64,000 nucleotides of DNA from Pseudomonas orientalis (GCF_001439815.1 NZ_JYLM01000007.1:1-64000), one strand, 5' to 3'. Shown: positions 17,088 through 26,230, numbered from the stretch's first letter. Made by a program: numbers and translations. The notes: generated by a model not told the origin, from the sequence alone.

Positions 17088-17187
17088 ACGAAGACTGAAC
17101 AAGCTGCTTCAGGCCGCACGGAGCCCTGAACCGATCGCCTATGATCGGTTCAAACGCCTGTCATATTTTCCCTACCGAGCCTGAACA

Positions 17188-18912
17188 ATGAATCAGAACG
17201 CTGAGTACTCTGCGGTCAATGATGCGGTGCGTGGGCAATTCTTCCGCCGAACCTGGGCGATGATCACGCCGTATTGGCGCAGTGAAGAGAAGGGCAGGGC
17301 CTGGTTGCTGCTGGCCGCCGTGATTGGGTTGTCGCTGTTTAGCGTGGCGATCTCGGTGTGGATCAACCACTGGTACAAGGATTTCTACAACGCCTTGGAG
17401 AAGAAGGACACGGCCGCCTTCTGGCAACTGATCGGTTACTTCGGCGGCATCGCGGCCGTGGCGATCCTGGGCGCGGTGTACCGCTTGTACCTGACCCAGA
17501 TGCTGACCATCCGCTGGCGTGCCTGGCTGACCGAAAAGCACTTCGCACGCTGGCTCGCCCACAAGAACTACTACCAGCTGGAGCAGGGCGGCTACACCGA
17601 TAACCCGGACCAGCGGATTTCCGAAGACCTCAACACCTTCACCTCCAGCACCTTGAGCCTGGGCCTGGGGTTGTTGCGCAACGTGGTCAGCCTGGTGTCG
17701 TTCTCGATCATCCTGTGGGGCGTGTCGGGCAGCATCGAGGTGTTCGGCATCACGATTCCCGGCTACATGTTCTGGTGCGCGCTGCTGTATGCCGCCGTGG
17801 GCAGTTGGCTGACGCACTTGATCGGGCGTCGCTTGATCGGCTTGAGCAACCAGCAACAGCGCTTCGAAGCGGACTTGCGTTTCTCCATGGTGCGGGTGCG
17901 TGAAAATGCCGAAAGCATCGCGCTGTACAACGGCGAACCGAATGAAAAGCAGCGCCTGAGCACGCGCTTCGGCAAAGTCTGGCACAACTATTGGGACATG
18001 ATGAAAGTGTCCAAGCGCCTGACCTTCTTTACCGCCGGCTACGGCCAGATCGCGATTATCTTCCCGTTTATCGTCGCTGCGCCGCGCTACTTCACCGGCA
18101 AGATCGAACTGGGCGAGCTGATGCAAATCAACTCGGCATTCGGCAACGTGCAGGAAAACTTCAGCTGGTTTATCAACGCCTACTCGGAATTGGCGTCGTG
18201 GCGCGCTACCAGTGACCGTCTGCTGAGTTTCCAGCAGGCCATGAGCGACAACGAACAGCGTGCTCCGGCCATCGATGTGCGCCCTGAAGGCGAACGCCTG
18301 GTGATCAAGGATCTGGGCATGGACCTGGCCGACGGCCGTCACCTGCTCACCGACGCCGACATGAGCGTGGAGCCTGGCCAGCGCGTGATGCTCAGTGGGC
18401 GTTCCGGCAGCGGCAAGAGCACCTTGCTGCGGGCAATGGGCCATCTGTGGCCGGCCGGTCATGGCAGCATTCGGCTACCGGCGACGCGCTACTTGTTCCT
18501 GCCGCAGAAGCCTTACCTGCCGATAGGCACGCTCAAGGCGGTGCTGAGTTATCCACAGGACGACAGCGTCTATCCGGCAGAACGTTATGCACAGGTCCTG
18601 GAAACCTGCCGCTTGCCGCATCTGGTTGGTCGCCTGGATGAAGCCAATCACTGGCAACGCATGCTTTCGCCGGGCGAACAGCAGCGCCTGGCCTTCGCCC
18701 GCGCCTTGTTGTTCGCGCCGCAATGGCTGTACATGGACGAAGCCACTTCTGCCATGGATGAAGAGGATGAGGCGACGTTGTACCAGGCGCTGATCGATGA
18801 ACTGCCGGGGCTGAGCATCGTCAGCGTTGGCCACCGCAGCAGCCTCAAGCGCTTTCATGGAAGGCATGTGCGGATCGAGGGTGGGCGGTTGCAGGAACAA
18901 CAGCCAGCCTAG
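17188..18912 (+). CDS. SbmA/BacA-like ABC transporter, fused permease and ATPase (YddA type)
   Basis: Inner-membrane half-transporter of 574 residues. The N-terminal half (about 1-330) has six helices with SbmA/BacA features (VWINHWYKDFYNALEKKD). The C-terminal half is an ABC ATPase with Walker A GRSGSGKST, signature LSPGEQQR, Walker B WLYMDEATSAMDEE and the switch histidine VGHRSS. Relatives include E. coli YddA and the peroxisomal ABCD proteins. The substrate is not known. It is transcribed alone after roxR and followed by a REP doublet. Confidence 0.85.
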   Translation: MNQNAEYSAVNDAVRGQFFRRTWAMITPYWRSEEKGRAWLLLAAVIGLSLFSVAISVWINHWYKDFYNALEKKDTAAFWQLIGYFGGIAAVAILGAVYRLYLTQMLTIRWRAWLTEKHFARWLAHKNYYQLEQGGYTDNPDQRISEDLNTFTSSTLSLGLGLLRNVVSLVSFSIILWGVSGSIEVFGITIPGYMFWCALLYAAVGSWLTHLIGRRLIGLSNQQQRFEADLRFSMVRVRENAESIALYNGEPNEKQRLSTRFGKVWHNYWDMMKVSKRLTFFTAGYGQIAIIFPFIVAAPRYFTGKIELGELMQINSAFGNVQENFSWFINAYSELASWRATSDRLLSFQQAMSDNEQRAPAIDVRPEGERLVIKDLGMDLADGRHLLTDADMSVEPGQRVMLSGRSGSGKSTLLRAMGHLWPAGHGSIRLPATRYLFLPQKPYLPIGTLKAVLSYPQDDSVYPAERYAQVLETCRLPHLVGRLDEANHWQRMLSPGEQQRLAFARALLFAPQWLYMDEATSAMDEEDEATLYQALIDELPGLSIVSVGHRSSLKRFHGRHVRIEGGRLQEQQPA

Positions 18913-18931
18913 GGTCATGTGGGGTCAAGTG

Positions 18932-19019
18932 TGGGAGGGGGCTTGCCCCCGATGGCGGTGTGTCAGTCACCTGATTCGGGTCTGACACACTGCCATCGGG
19001 GGCAAGCCCCCTTCCACAT
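18932..19019. repeat. REP doublet (REPIN)
   Basis: Two inverted GTGGGAGGGGGCTTGCCCCCGATGGC units face each other around a 35-base spacer that itself has a TGTCAG/CTGACA pair. It lies downstream of the ABC transporter gene. The right unit has a single change (CCCCCTTCCACA). Confidence 0.85.
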
Positions 19020-19052
19020 TGGATCTCCGTTTTCAGGGAAACTTAGCCCCAA

Positions 19053-19093
19053 CAAAAAGCCCGGCTGATCATCGATCAGCCGGGCTTTTTTAT
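19053..19093. terminator. Bidirectional terminator
   Basis: AAAAAGCCCGGCTGATC and GATCAGCCGGGCTTTTTT form a symmetric stem with A- and T-runs on both sides. It serves both the plus-strand ABC transporter gene and the convergent yhcB-like gene. Confidence 0.9.
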
Positions 19094-19107
19094 TGCTTGA
19101 GGATGAC

Positions 19108-19545
19108 CTACTTCTTCAAGCCGTAATGTTCATCCAGCATGCCTGGGGCGTCCGGCGTTTTTGGCGCGTAGTCCCGCGGCGGTTCCTGGTTTTCCCGGGG
19201 CGGGGTCAGGCGTTCCCGTGGGGTTTGCGGTGCATCGGAATGCAGCGCGGCCAGCAGGCGCTGGCGGGTGATGTCGTCGAGGGCCAGGCGGTTTGCGCCA
19301 TCGGCGAGATGATCCTGTACTTCCTGGTAGCTCTGGGTGAGCTTCTTGACCAGGGTCGCGGTGCTGTTGAAGTGGGTAACAACCTCGTTCTGATAACTGT
19401 CAAAACGTTCCTGAATGTCATCCAACTGACGTTGCGTGCGGTTAGGCGCGGCATTCGGCAGCAGGCGAGCAACCAGGAATCCAATGGCGACACCGGCAAC
19501 CAGGGCAAGAGTCGGCAACAACCAAACTAAGAGCGAGTGTTCCAC
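19108..19545 (-). CDS. zapG: YhcB/ZapG family (DUF1043) membrane protein
   Basis: A 145-residue protein with one N-terminal membrane helix (LLVWLLPTLALVAGVAIGFLVARLL, about residues 5-29). A cytoplasmic coiled coil (RTQRQLDDIQERFDSYQNEV to about residue 90) and a Pro-rich tail (TPRERLTPPRENQEPPRDY) follow. E. coli YhcB/ZapG links envelope synthesis and cell division at the inner membrane. It is divergent from the hydrolase gene. Confidence 0.85.
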   Translation of the reverse strand: MEHSLLVWLLPTLALVAGVAIGFLVARLLPNAAPNRTQRQLDDIQERFDSYQNEVVTHFNSTATLVKKLTQSYQEVQDHLADGANRLALDDITRQRLLAALHSDAPQTPRERLTPPRENQEPPRDYAPKTPDAPGMLDEHYGLKK

Positions 19546-19685
19546 GAGTCCTTCCTCTATAAACGGCTTTGCTTTACGTTAACGGCTCAAACCTGCGCTG
19601 TATACCGCGATTAAGCTCGCAATGATGCCATGCACAGACTTTTAGCTAGACGAGTCGACCCCTTGAGAGGTCACGGAGTTCATCC

Positions 19686-20321
19686 TTGCTCATGCGTGAA
19701 ACCCCCGTTTTGATCGATGGCCCGGTAGGGCAATTGGAAGCCCTGTACCTGGATCACCCCGAACCACGTGGCCTGGCGTTGATCTGCCACCCCAACCCGG
19801 TGCAGGGCGGCACCATGCTCAATAAAGTCGTGTCGACCCTGCAACGCACCGCCCGCGATGCCGGTTTGATTACGTTGCGTTTCAATTATCGTGGCGTCGG
19901 CGCCAGCGCCGGTTCCCACGATATGGCCAGCGGTGAAGTCGACGACGCCGAAGCGGTCGCCACCTGGCTGCGGGAAAAACACCCGGACCTGCCGATCACC
20001 TTGCTGGGTTTTTCCTTCGGCGGTTACGTGGCTGCCAGTCTCGGCGGGCGTCTGGAAGCCAAGGGCGAGAAGCTCGCGCACCTGTTTATGGTCGCTGCGG
20101 CGGTGATGCGCCTGGGCGAGTCGGACGTGTTGCCCCAAGGCTGCCCGTTGACCCTGATCCAACCGGAAAGCGACGAAGTGGTTAACCCGCAAATCGTCTA
20201 CGACTGGTCCGCAGCCTTGAATCGCCCCCATACGCTGCTGAAAGTGGCAGAATGCGGACACTTTTTTCATGGCAAGCTGACCGATCTCAAGGATCTGGTG
20301 CTGCCACGCCTTTCGAATTGA
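19686..20321 (+). CDS. Alpha/beta hydrolase
   Basis: A soluble protein of about 210 residues with an alpha/beta hydrolase fold. The oxyanion segment is CHPNPVQGGTM, the nucleophile elbow is LGFSFGGYVA (serine in GFSFG), a C-terminal aspartate lies in PESDEVV, and histidine is in AECGHFFHGKL. The catalytic triad is thus complete. The start is either TTG 19686 (GGAG 7 bases upstream) or ATG 19692. The substrate is unknown. It lies 16 bases before trpS and is probably cotranscribed with it. Confidence 0.8.
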   Translation: MLMRETPVLIDGPVGQLEALYLDHPEPRGLALICHPNPVQGGTMLNKVVSTLQRTARDAGLITLRFNYRGVGASAGSHDMASGEVDDAEAVATWLREKHPDLPITLLGFSFGGYVAASLGGRLEAKGEKLAHLFMVAAAVMRLGESDVLPQGCPLTLIQPESDEVVNPQIVYDWSAALNRPHTLLKVAECGHFFHGKLTDLKDLVLPRLSN

Positions 20322-20337
20322 TGACAAGCGATCACCC

Positions 20338-21693
20338 ATGACGACCCGTACCCGCATCCTCACCGGCATTACCACCACCGGCACGCCGCACCTGGGCAAC
20401 TACGCCGGTGCGATCCGCCCGGCGATCCTTGCAAGCGAAGACGCCAATGCCGACTCCTTCTACTTCCTGGCCGACTACCACGCCCTGATCAAATGCGATG
20501 ACCCGCAGCGCATCCAGCGCTCGCGCATGGAAATCGCCGCGACCTGGCTGGCCGGCGGCCTGGATGTGAACCGGGTGACGTTCTATCGCCAGTCCGACAT
20601 TCCCGAGATCCCCGAGCTGACCTGGCTGCTGACCTGCGTGGCCGCCAAGGGCCTGCTCAACCGCGCCCACGCCTACAAGGCCTCGGTGGACAAGAACGTG
20701 GAGACCGGCGAAGACCCGGACGCGGGCATCACCATGGGCCTGTACAGCTACCCGGTCTTGATGGCGGCGGACATCCTGATGTTCAACGCGCACAAGGTGC
20801 CGGTGGGTCGCGACCAGATCCAGCATGTGGAAATGGCCCGTGATATCGGCCAGCGTTTCAACCACCTGTTCGGCAAGGGCAAAGAGTTCTTCACCATGCC
20901 CGAGGCGTTGATCGAAGAAAGCGTCGCCACCTTGCCGGGGCTGGATGGACGCAAGATGTCCAAGAGCTATGACAACACCATCCCGTTGTTCACCAGCGCC
21001 AAGGAGATGAAGGACGCGATCTCGCGGATCGTCACCGACTCGCGCGCGCCCGGCGAAGCCAAGGACCCGGGCAACTCGCATCTGTTTACCCTGTACCAGG
21101 CGTTCGCGACCAAGGCCCAGGAAGAAGAATTGCGTGGCGAACTGCTGCAAGGCCTTGGCTGGGGTGAAGCGAAAAATCGTCTGTTCCAACTGCTCGACGG
21201 CCAACTCGGTGAAGCGCGCGAGCGTTACCATCAACTGATGTCGCGCCCGTCCGACATGGAAGACCTGCTGCTGGTCGGCGCGAAAAAAGCCCGTGCCGTG
21301 GCGGCGCCGTTCCTCGCCGAGCTGCGTGAAGCGGTGGGCCTGCGCTCGTTCGTCAACCAGGCTGCGGCGCCGGTCGCGGCGAAGAAGAAAGCCGCTAAAT
21401 CTTCTCGTGTTCTCAGTTTTCGCGAAGGCAACAGCTTCCGTTTCCGTGTACTTGCCGCTGATGGCTCGCCATTGTTGCTGTCGAGCGAATTTGCCGATGG
21501 CAAAAAGGCTGGCGCGGTGATTAAGCAATTGCAATCCGGTCAAACTTTGGACATTCGCACCGAAGCGTATGGCTTCAATGTTTGGCTCGACGGTGAGTGT
21601 GTGGCAGAAAGCTCGGCTATTTACGCGGATGCTGCGCAACGAGATGCCGGTATCGAAGCCCTGCGGGTTGCGTTGACCCCCCTCGAGGATTAA
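20338..21693 (+). CDS. trpS: Tryptophanyl-tRNA synthetase, long form
   Basis: Class Ic synthetase that charges tRNA-Trp. The catalytic part spans about residues 1-345 with the HIGH-like motif THTPHLGNY-type (TTGTPHLGNYAG) and KMSKSY. At 451 residues it is about 110 longer than the E. coli enzyme. The extra C-terminus, after an Ala/Lys linker (APVAAKKKAAKSS), reads SFRFRVLAADGSPLLLSSEF and resembles a YegP/DUF1508 domain. It is followed by a terminator. Confidence 0.93.
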   Translation: MTTRTRILTGITTTGTPHLGNYAGAIRPAILASEDANADSFYFLADYHALIKCDDPQRIQRSRMEIAATWLAGGLDVNRVTFYRQSDIPEIPELTWLLTCVAAKGLLNRAHAYKASVDKNVETGEDPDAGITMGLYSYPVLMAADILMFNAHKVPVGRDQIQHVEMARDIGQRFNHLFGKGKEFFTMPEALIEESVATLPGLDGRKMSKSYDNTIPLFTSAKEMKDAISRIVTDSRAPGEAKDPGNSHLFTLYQAFATKAQEEELRGELLQGLGWGEAKNRLFQLLDGQLGEARERYHQLMSRPSDMEDLLLVGAKKARAVAAPFLAELREAVGLRSFVNQAAAPVAAKKKAAKSSRVLSFREGNSFRFRVLAADGSPLLLSSEFADGKKAGAVIKQLQSGQTLDIRTEAYGFNVWLDGECVAESSAIYADAAQRDAGIEALRVALTPLED

Positions 21694-21726
21694 TTAACCC
21701 GACCAAGGGTTGATTGCCATTATCCA

Positions 21727-21758
21727 GGGCCGTCGTTACAGTGACGGCCCGTTTTTGT
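21727..21758 (+). terminator. Terminator after trpS
   Basis: GGGCCGTC and GACGGCCC pair across GTTACAGT-like loop bases and are followed by GTTTTTGTTG. It lies between trpS and zapE. Confidence 0.85.
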
Positions 21759-21776
21759 TGCCTTGCTAACGAAATT

Positions 21777-22871
21777 ATGACGCCCCTAGAACGATATCAA
21801 GCTGATCTGAAACGCCCTGACTTCTTCCATGACGCGGCCCAGGAAAATGCGGTGCGTCATTTGCAGCGCCTGTATGAAGACCTGGTCGCGGCCTCGCAAA
21901 CCAAGCCGGGAATGTTCAGCAAGCTGTTTGGCAAAAAAGACCACACGCCGGTCAAGGGCCTGTACTTCTGGGGTGGCGTCGGCCGGGGCAAGACTTACCT
22001 GGTGGACACCTTCTTCGAAGCGCTGCCGTTCAAGGAAAAGGTGCGTACCCACTTCCACCGCTTCATGAAGCGTGTGCACGAAGAGATGAAGACCCTGCCG
22101 GGTGAAAAAAACCCGCTGACGATCATCGCCAAGCGTTTCTCCGACGAAGCGCGGGTAATCTGCTTCGATGAATTCTTCGTCTCCGACATCACCGATGCCA
22201 TGATCCTCGGCACCTTGATGGAAGAACTGTTCAAGAACGGCGTGACCCTGGTCGCCACCTCGAACATCGTGCCCGATGGCCTCTACAAGGACGGCCTGCA
22301 GCGCGCACGCTTCCTGCCGGCCATTGCGTTGATCAAGCAGAACACCGACATCGTCAACGTCGACAGCGGCGTCGACTATCGTTTGCGTCACCTTGAGCAG
22401 GCGGAGCTGTTCCACTTCCCGCTCAACGAAGCGGCCCACGAAAGCCTGAAGAAAAGCTTCCGCGCGCTGACGCCGGAATGCACCCAGGCGGTGGAAAACG
22501 ACAAGCTGATGATCGAGAACCGCGAAATCATCGCCTTGCGTACCTGCGATGACGTGGCCTGGTTTGAATTCCGTCAACTGTGCGACGGCCCGCGCAGCCA
22601 GAACGACTACATCGAACTGGGCAAGATCTTCCATGCGGTGATCTTGAGCGGCGTGGAGCAGATGGGCGTGACCACCGACGACATCGCGCGGCGTTTTATC
22701 AACATGGTCGACGAATTCTACGACCGCAACGTCAAGCTGATCATCTCGGCGGAAGTCGAACTCAAGGACCTGTATACCGGCGGTCGCTTGAATTTCGAAT
22801 TCCAGCGCACCTTGAGCCGTTTGCTGGAAATGCAGTCCCACGAATTCCTCTCGCGCGGACACAAACCCTAA
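21777..22871 (+). CDS. zapE: Cell-division AFG1-like ATPase ZapE
   Basis: A 364-residue AAA-like ATPase. ATG 21777 (MTPLERYQADL) is the family start; the longer frame runs into the trpS terminator. Motifs are Walker A GGVGRGKTYLVD (about residue 66) and Walker B with sensor region VICFDEFFVSDITDAM. E. coli ZapE destabilises FtsZ filaments late in division; mitochondrial relatives act in protein quality control. A single-gene unit, followed by a REP doublet. Confidence 0.92.
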   Translation: MTPLERYQADLKRPDFFHDAAQENAVRHLQRLYEDLVAASQTKPGMFSKLFGKKDHTPVKGLYFWGGVGRGKTYLVDTFFEALPFKEKVRTHFHRFMKRVHEEMKTLPGEKNPLTIIAKRFSDEARVICFDEFFVSDITDAMILGTLMEELFKNGVTLVATSNIVPDGLYKDGLQRARFLPAIALIKQNTDIVNVDSGVDYRLRHLEQAELFHFPLNEAAHESLKKSFRALTPECTQAVENDKLMIENREIIALRTCDDVAWFEFRQLCDGPRSQNDYIELGKIFHAVILSGVEQMGVTTDDIARRFINMVDEFYDRNVKLIISAEVELKDLYTGGRLNFEFQRTLSRLLEMQSHEFLSRGHKP

Positions 22872-22889
22872 GATCAATGCAAATCAAAC

Positions 22890-22981
22890 TGTGGGAGGGG
22901 GCTTGCCCCCGATAGCGGTGGATCAGTCAACTCATGCAGTGATTGACCCACCGCAATCGGGGGCAAGCCCCCTCCCACATT
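22890..22981. repeat. REP doublet (REPIN)
   Basis: Inverted GTGGGAGGGGGCTTGCCCCCGA units flank a 38-base spacer between the convergent zapE and glxA-like genes. Confidence 0.88.
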
Positions 22982-22984
22982 TGC

Positions 22985-23980
22985 TTAAGCGGCCTGCTGG
23001 AATTGCTGCCGGTATTGATTCGGCGACAACTCCGTGTGCTGCCTGAACAACCGCGCAAAGAAGCTCGCATCGTCGTAACCCACCTCGTAGCTGATGGTCT
23101 TGATGCTCTTGCGACTGGCCGACAGCAGGCCCTTTGCCGTCTCGATGCGCAAACGTTGCAGATAATGCAGCGGCTTGTCGCCGGTGGCGGCCTGGAAGCG
23201 CCGCATGAAGTTGCGGATGCTCATGCCATGCTCGCGCGCGACGTCTTCGAAGCGGAATTTGTCGGCGAAATGCTCTTCGAGCCAGTGCTGGATCTGCAGG
23301 ATGATCACATCCTGGTGCAGCTTCTGCCCGCCAAACCCGATACGCCCCGGCGCATAGTTGCGTTGCACCTCATACAGAATGTCGCGGGCCACGGCCTGGG
23401 CAATGTTGGCGCCGCAGAAGCGTTCGATCAGATAAATATAAAGGTCGCAGGCTGAGGTGGTGCCGCCGGCGCAGTAGAGGTTATCGGCGTCGGTCAGGTG
23501 CTTGTCCTGGTTGAGCTGAACCTGGGGGAAGCGTTCGCTGAAGACAGTGAAGAAGCGCCAATAGGTGGTCGCCTCCTTGCCGTCGAGCAGGCCGGCTTCG
23601 GCCAGCCAGAACACTCCGGTGGCTTCACCACACAGCACGGCGCCGCGAGCGTGTTGTTCGCGCAACCACGGCAGCACCTGGGGGTAGCGGGTGCACATGG
23701 CGTCGAAGTCGTCCCAGAAGGCAGGCAGCACGATGATGTCGGCGTCTTCCAGGCCGCCGTCCACCGGCATGATCACATCGCTGAAACTGCGCACCGATTG
23801 CCCGTCGGGGCTGACCAGGCGCGTTTCAAACGCAGGGGTCAGACCCAGGCCCTGTTGCTTGCCGTAACGCAGGCTGGCGAGGTGGAAAAAATCCTTGGCT
23901 TGCATGAGGGTTGAAGCGAATACCCGATCAATGGCCAGAATGCTGACGCGCCGCAACGGCGTGGAGATTTGGTTAGGCAT
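22985..23980 (-). CDS. GlxA-family AraC-type transcriptional regulator
   Basis: A 331-residue regulator. Residues 10-190 form a DJ-1/PfpI-like domain (VLPAFWDDFD; nucleophile-elbow cysteine position in GAVLCGEATGVFWLAEAGLL). Residues 225-330 are the AraC dual helix-turn-helix (FRFEDVAREHGMSIRNFMRRF and KTISYEVGYDDASFFARLFRQH). Such proteins control amino-acid or quaternary-amine catabolism, but the target here is not evident. It diverges from the acyl-CoA dehydrogenase gene, which could be its target. Confidence 0.85.
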   Translation of the reverse strand: MPNQISTPLRRVSILAIDRVFASTLMQAKDFFHLASLRYGKQQGLGLTPAFETRLVSPDGQSVRSFSDVIMPVDGGLEDADIIVLPAFWDDFDAMCTRYPQVLPWLREQHARGAVLCGEATGVFWLAEAGLLDGKEATTYWRFFTVFSERFPQVQLNQDKHLTDADNLYCAGGTTSACDLYIYLIERFCGANIAQAVARDILYEVQRNYAPGRIGFGGQKLHQDVIILQIQHWLEEHFADKFRFEDVAREHGMSIRNFMRRFQAATGDKPLHYLQRLRIETAKGLLSASRKSIKTISYEVGYDDASFFARLFRQHTELSPNQYRQQFQQAA

Positions 23981-24125
23981 GATTTCATTTATTCTTATAG
24001 GGGAAAGTGGTCACCAGACGGCTGGATCGTCTTATTTTTTGTCGAATGTGTCCAGTGTCCCGTGACGCATTCGCGGCATAGGCTCTGTGGGCTTGTTTTT
24101 GTCCGACAATCTACGCAGGTGAGCC

Positions 24126-24827
24126 ATGATTCCCAGAACCTTGTTCAGCCCGGAGCACGAACTCTTTCGCGACAGCGTACGCACGTTCCTCGAAAAAGAA
24201 GCCGCGCCGTTCCATGGGCAATGGGAAAAACAGGGTTATATCGACCGCAGTCTGTGGAGCAAGGCCGGTGAGGCGGGGATGCGGTGCTCCCATCTGCCGG
24301 AGGAATATGGCGGCTTGGGTGCAGACTTTTTGTACAGCGCGGTGGTGATCGAGGAAATCCGCCGACTGGGGCTGACGGGCATCGGCTTTGCGTACCTTAT
24401 GCAGGAACTGCCCCAGGAGCGGCTGACCGTGGCGGTTGGCGCGCTGTCTTCAGCGGAGGCGGCGCTGCAGTGGACGCTGGATTACACCCGCGAGCGCAAG
24501 GCGTTCGGCAAGGCGATTGCCGACTTTCAGAACACCCGGTTCAAGCTGGCGGAGATGTCCACCGAAATTCAGATCGGCCGTGTGTTCGTGGATAAATGCC
24601 TGGCGCTGCATCTCGAAGGCGAGCTGGATGTGCCCACTGCGGCAATGGCCAAATACTGGGCCACAGACCTGCAATGCAAGGTGCTCGATGAGTGCGTGCA
24701 GTTGCACGGCGGCTACGGCTTCATGTGGGAATACCCGATTGCACGGGCGTGGGCGGATGCGCGGGTGCAGCGCATTTATGCGGGGACCAATGAGATCATG
24801 AAAGAGATCATTGCGCGGGCGCTTTGA
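24126..24827 (+). pseudogene. Acyl-CoA dehydrogenase lacking its middle domain
   Basis: An intact frame of 233 residues; normal members have about 380. The N-terminal helical domain (FSPEHELFRDSVRTFLEKE to IRRLGLTGIGFA) is joined directly to the start of the C-terminal helical domain (YLMQELPQERLTVAV to YAGTNEIMKEIIARAL). The beta domain, which carries the flavin-contacting TEPGAGSD-type motif, is missing. The glutamate in PQERL that serves as catalytic base in long-chain/isovaleryl types is kept. The protein should not bind FAD normally. It is probably a decayed gene that is still in frame. Confidence 0.8.
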
Positions 24828-24850
24828 TCTTGTGGTGTGGCTGATGGCCT

Positions 24851-24927
24851 CATCGGGGGCAAGCCCCCTCCCACACTTGACCGGGTGCGCAGATTAAAAT
24901 GTGGGAGGGGGCTTGCCCCCGATGGCG
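24851..24927. repeat. Two REP units in back-to-back orientation
   Basis: CATCGGGGGCAAGCCCCCTCCCACA (24851-24875) is followed 24 bases later by the inverse GTGGGAGGGGGCTTGCCCCCGATG. The order of the two arms is reversed compared with the other doublets, as if two doublets had recombined or overlapped. It lies between the convergent dehydrogenase and aldo-keto reductase genes. Confidence 0.8.
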
Positions 24928-24940
24928 GCCTGAAGGTCAG

Positions 24941-25981
24941 TCAAGGCGCCGGATTCGGATGATCCTTCTGAATCGCCTCAATCCCTTCCAGCACTTCCTT
25001 CGACAGTTTCAAATCGGCACTGGCAATGTTGCTATCGAGCTGTTCCAGTGACGTGGCACCAATAATATTGCTGGTCACAAACGGCTGCTGCGTCACAAAC
25101 GCCAACGCCATCTGCGCCGGATCCAGTCCATGCTCCCGCGCCAATGCCACATAACGGCTGCACGCCGCTTCCGACTGCGGGTTGAAGTAGCGGCTGAAGC
25201 GGCTGTATTCCGTCAGGCGCGCCTTGGCCGGGCGCGCCCCGTCCTCGTATTTGCCGCTGAGCATGCCGAACGCCAGGGGCGAGTAGGCCAGCAAGCCGCA
25301 TTGTTCGCGAATGGCGATTTCCGCCAGGCCCACTTCAAAGCTGCGGTTGAGCAGGTTGTAGGGGTTCTGGATCGACACCGCGCGGGTCCAGCCGCGGGCT
25401 TGGGCCAGGGCCAGGAATTTCATGGTGCCCCACGGCGTTTCGTTGGACAGGCCGATGTGGCGGATCTTGCCGGCCTTGACCTGTTCATCCAGCGCTTCGA
25501 GGGTTTCCTCCAGTGGCGTGAGGTCGTCTTCGTCCTTGTGCTTGTAGCTCAGTTGCCCGAAGAAGTTGGTGCTGCGTTCGGGCCAGTGCAGTTGGTAAAG
25601 GTCGATCCAGTCGGTCTGCAGGCGCTTGAGACTGGCATCGAGGGCGTCGACGATGTGCCTGCGGTTATGACGCAGGTGGCCGTCGCGGATGTAGTCGATG
25701 GTGTTGCCGGGGCCGGCGATCTTGCTGGCGAGGATCCAGTCGGCGCGGTCGCCACGGCTCTTGAAGTAATTGCCGATATACCGCTCGGTGGTGGCATAGG
25801 TGTCGGCCTTGGGCGGTACCGGGTACATTTCCGCCGTATCGAGGAAGTTGATGCCCGCGGCCTTGGCCCGTTCGATCTGGGCAAAGGCCTCTGCCTCGCT
25901 GTTCTGCTCACCCCAGGTCATGGTGCCCAGGGCGATCGCGCTTACGTTCAGATCGGTCCGGCCCAGCTGTCGATAATCCAT
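24941..25981 (-). CDS. NADP(H)-dependent aldo-keto reductase (Tas-like)
   Basis: A soluble TIM-barrel oxidoreductase of 346 residues. Start at 25981 (MDYRQLGRTDLNVSAIALGTMTWGE) with AAGGAG upstream. The catalytic tetrad is present: Asp in FLDTAEMYP, Tyr of that motif, Lys in ILASKIAG and His in LYQLHWPER. The NADP-binding end NIIGATSLEQLDSNI is intact. Similar to E. coli Tas. The physiological substrate is unknown. It diverges from rplM. Confidence 0.88.
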   Translation of the reverse strand: MDYRQLGRTDLNVSAIALGTMTWGEQNSEAEAFAQIERAKAAGINFLDTAEMYPVPPKADTYATTERYIGNYFKSRGDRADWILASKIAGPGNTIDYIRDGHLRHNRRHIVDALDASLKRLQTDWIDLYQLHWPERSTNFFGQLSYKHKDEDDLTPLEETLEALDEQVKAGKIRHIGLSNETPWGTMKFLALAQARGWTRAVSIQNPYNLLNRSFEVGLAEIAIREQCGLLAYSPLAFGMLSGKYEDGARPAKARLTEYSRFSRYFNPQSEAACSRYVALAREHGLDPAQMALAFVTQQPFVTSNIIGATSLEQLDSNIASADLKLSKEVLEGIEAIQKDHPNPAP

Positions 25982-26153
25982 CGGGTACTCCTTCGGGGAA
26001 AACAATCATAAAAGCAGGTTGAATTTTTTTTCGCAATCTGCATAATTGCCCACCTCTTTCTGCAGTGGAAGTGATGCGCCGCCTGCCGAAGAATCTTGCC
26101 GTTGAACGGACGCGCTGACCCGAGCCCCCGATAGCGTCTGTATCCGGCTGCCT

Positions 26154-26181
26154 TTGACCTTGTCAAAGTAAGCACTATTCA
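26154..26181 (+). promoter_or_regulatory. Candidate promoter of rplM-rpsI
   Basis: TTGACC (26154-26159) and TATTCA (26176-26181) are spaced 16 bases apart and end 50 bases before the rplM start. The match to the sigma-70 consensus is moderate. Confidence 0.45.
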
Positions 26182-26230
26182 GTAAGATCCGCCGTCTAAT
26201 TTACAGGGCGGCCCCTGAGGCTATTAAAGA

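Noticed and set aside
19686..19692. Single certain start for the alpha/beta hydrolase
   Set aside because: TTG 19686 has better ribosome-site spacing but ATG 19692 is the commoner codon; the sequence alone does not decide.
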